Below, piece by piece: positions 62,671 to 64,000 of a stretch of 64,000 nt of DNA. Numbering within the stretch: the first letter of the stretch is position 1; each line of letters opens with the position of its first letter. The notes beneath the pieces are model-generated. The model was not told the DNA's origin and searched no databases. It saw nothing but the letters and a program-made list of their open reading frames with translations. A program made the translations under genes and the position numbers. The stretch is from Odoribacter sp. AF15-53 (GTDB taxonomy: Bacteria > Bacteroidota > Bacteroidia > Bacteroidales > Marinifilaceae), in the NCBI RefSeq assembly GCF_003479425.1, contig NZ_QUHC01000008.1:1-64000 (forward strand), written 5' to 3'.

Positions 62671-64000
62671 TCATATTCCGATCTCGTTCTCCCAGATAAT
62701 CCACCGGGCAACGTCCACCGTAATACCCAGATAACCTGTCGTTCCGTCAATCGGGTCAGTCGGATCAGGATCACCGGGTCCCGGATTATCAATATCGGGA
62801 TACCAAGGAGTACCCGCTCCGTTCACGGAACCAAGCGTCAACTGGTACCAGTTATTCCGCACGACACCATATTTACCAAAATCCATATCCTTGGTCGTCT
62901 CATTATCATGACGAATCTCGTAATAGTAGTAACAAAGCCCGGCCTGATACCAACGGATAACAGGATTCTTGCCATCCTTGATTACCTCCCCGCCGTTCTT
63001 GATCTGCAATAAATCAGACACTTCGAGCGTTTCAAACGACGTACCGATCAAAGTAACTTCCGTATGTGCGTCCGCGTAATCCTTAATCTTAACGTACATT
63101 TTCTCGCAAGCCGCTTTAAAATTAGGCCCGGCCTCCGTACCCTCGTAATAAGCTTTCAATGCCGCAAAGTCCGCGTAATCTCTACCGGCAAAACTGAACC
63201 AATCCCCCTGGCCGGAATGATTTGCGGGATAAAAAGTTCCCTTGATTACAACCCGGGTCGCATTCCCGAAATCCTGTTCAGCCGCACTCATCGTATTTTC
63301 AAGACAGTAAACCATCTTTTTCGCATCCATCCAAGTATAAGGTTCTGCCAATTGCGGTTCAAAACTAACCTTGTGAACCGTGGCCTTCACCAACCCCACG
63401 TCATCCGTAAAGTTCGGATCACGAGTATAGAAACTCTTGGCATAACTTCCGCTGGACGAATGAGTCACTCCAAGCAACGTTTTCTCGGCGAAAGGGAAAA
63501 ACGTACCGTTCACCGCATCGAGCGTCCACTGCCCGAAAGCGAAAGTCGCACCGCTAGGTTCCACCTTAATATCATCATTACTGTCACCTTTAAGTTCAAA
63601 TTCCACCTTAGAAGCCAACCGTTCGACCCGGATCAGCACCCGGTTATCATCTTTTTCCGCAGCTTTCTTGGCTTCCTCCTCGCTCACGTCATCCGTGATT
63701 TTCTGAATCTTGTCGCTAATACCAATAAGCGGGTCGGCAATCTTATCCCCCGCAGCCTTCCCTTCCTCATCGCCACTATTAATCATGGTAAATCCCCGTT
63801 CCACGGGAACAACCTCATCCACGATCTCGCCTTTATCCACTCCTTTAATCGCCAAGTTGACCGTACCAAATGTCGTCGTCGCATTGATATCGGTGATCAC
63901 GCCTTCCAACTTCATCCCCGGGTTGGCAATTACCAGAAGTTTCGTCGCGGCTGCCGACACCTTGACCGCCGTCGGTTTCAACGAAGAACCTTCAACCTTC
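62671..64000 (-). CDS. Mfa1-like major fimbrillin, partial at the window edge
   Basis: The coding frame continues past the right edge; the apparent start at 63981 is a TTG inside an open frame (preceding codons give KVEGSS), so only the C-terminal ~440 residues are visible. KYGVVRNNWYQLTLGSV with GAGTPWYPD is the typical Mfa1/FimA-type penultimate region, and LIRVERLASKVEFEL the middle-domain strand. The tail has a DNPGPGDPDPTDP linker and a final strand VARWIIWENEIGI, the likely donor strand for polymerisation. It is the structural subunit of the fimbria whose anchor and accessory genes follow. Confidence 0.88.
   Translation of the reverse strand, partial: KVEGSSLKPTAVKVSAAATKLLVIANPGMKLEGVITDINATTTFGTVNLAIKGVDKGEIVDEVVPVERGFTMINSGDEEGKAAGDKIADPLIGISDKIQKITDDVSEEEAKKAAEKDDNRVLIRVERLASKVEFELKGDSNDDIKVEPSGATFAFGQWTLDAVNGTFFPFAEKTLLGVTHSSSGSYAKSFYTRDPNFTDDVGLVKATVHKVSFEPQLAEPYTWMDAKKMVYCLENTMSAAEQDFGNATRVVIKGTFYPANHSGQGDWFSFAGRDYADFAALKAYYEGTEAGPNFKAACEKMYVKIKDYADAHTEVTLIGTSFETLEVSDLLQIKNGGEVIKDGKNPVIRWYQAGLCYYYYEIRHDNETTKDMDFGKYGVVRNNWYQLTLGSVNGAGTPWYPDIDNPGPGDPDPTDPIDGTTGYLGITVDVARWIIWENEIGI

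Noticed and set aside
63979..63981. TTG at 63981 as the start of the fimbrillin gene
   Set aside because: The frame stays open to the window edge with fimbrillin-like residues upstream, so the start is outside the window.

Overview
The window reads as the chromosome of a gut-type Bacteroidota, most likely order Bacteroidales and plausibly family Odoribacteraceae (Butyricimonas or Odoribacter; genus is inference). The signs are TAnnTTTG -7 boxes with TTTG -33 boxes, lipoproteins with acidic surface-export tails after the lipobox Cys, DUF4270 and DUF3332 proteins, a frdCAB fumarate reductase, an acyl-CoA dehydrogenase/ETF operon and Mfa/FimB-type fimbriae. I see no rRNA, tRNA, CRISPR array, prophage or complete insertion sequence.

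Layout. 1-9.5 kb: the tail of an Rpn-type nuclease gene, a sensor kinase/response regulator pair, a beta-gamma-crystallin-like lipoprotein, a Kelch lipoprotein divergent from a DUF4270/outer-membrane-barrel pair, and a TlpA-like thioredoxin lipoprotein. 9.5-22.8 kb: a GH3/beta-lactamase fusion, frdCAB, an alpha/beta hydrolase, a surface lipoprotein, manA, tpx, kdsA, rarA and a PUR-alpha-like protein. 22.9-33.6 kb: two tandem copies of a four-gene envelope module (YjbH C-terminal-like barrel, His/Gly-tailed lipoprotein, YjbH N-terminal-like barrel, OmpA-type peptidoglycan-binding protein), separated by a small membrane-protein gene on the other strand. This is the best candidate here for an undescribed system. 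33.8-41.5 kb: acd/etfA/etfB, lpdA, a C1B aminopeptidase and ispF. 41.5-55.2 kb: murF, a polyprenol-phosphate mannosyltransferase, dihydroorotase, a membrane protein with purD, a Fic protein with an opposed 57-residue ORF carrying a Fic-antitoxin motif, DUF2461, a PduO-type adenosyltransferase, recG, DUF3332 and aspA. 55.8-64 kb: a five-gene fimbrial operon read leftwards, starting outside the window with an Mfa1-like pilin and ending with a probable L-type-lectin adhesin.

How it fits together. aspA supplies fumarate and frdCAB reduces it, the core of anaerobic fumarate respiration. The acd/etf operon fits acyl-CoA or butyrate-linked electron transfer. Much of the rest is envelope: cell-wall and LPS precursors (murF, kdsA), fimbriae, the YjbH/OmpA modules and several surface lipoproteins.

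Intergenic regions carry at least five families of dispersed palindromic or tandem repeats, which explain most of the gene-free sequence. Positions were read by eye; percentage similarities are estimates and family names rest on remembered motifs, not on database searches.
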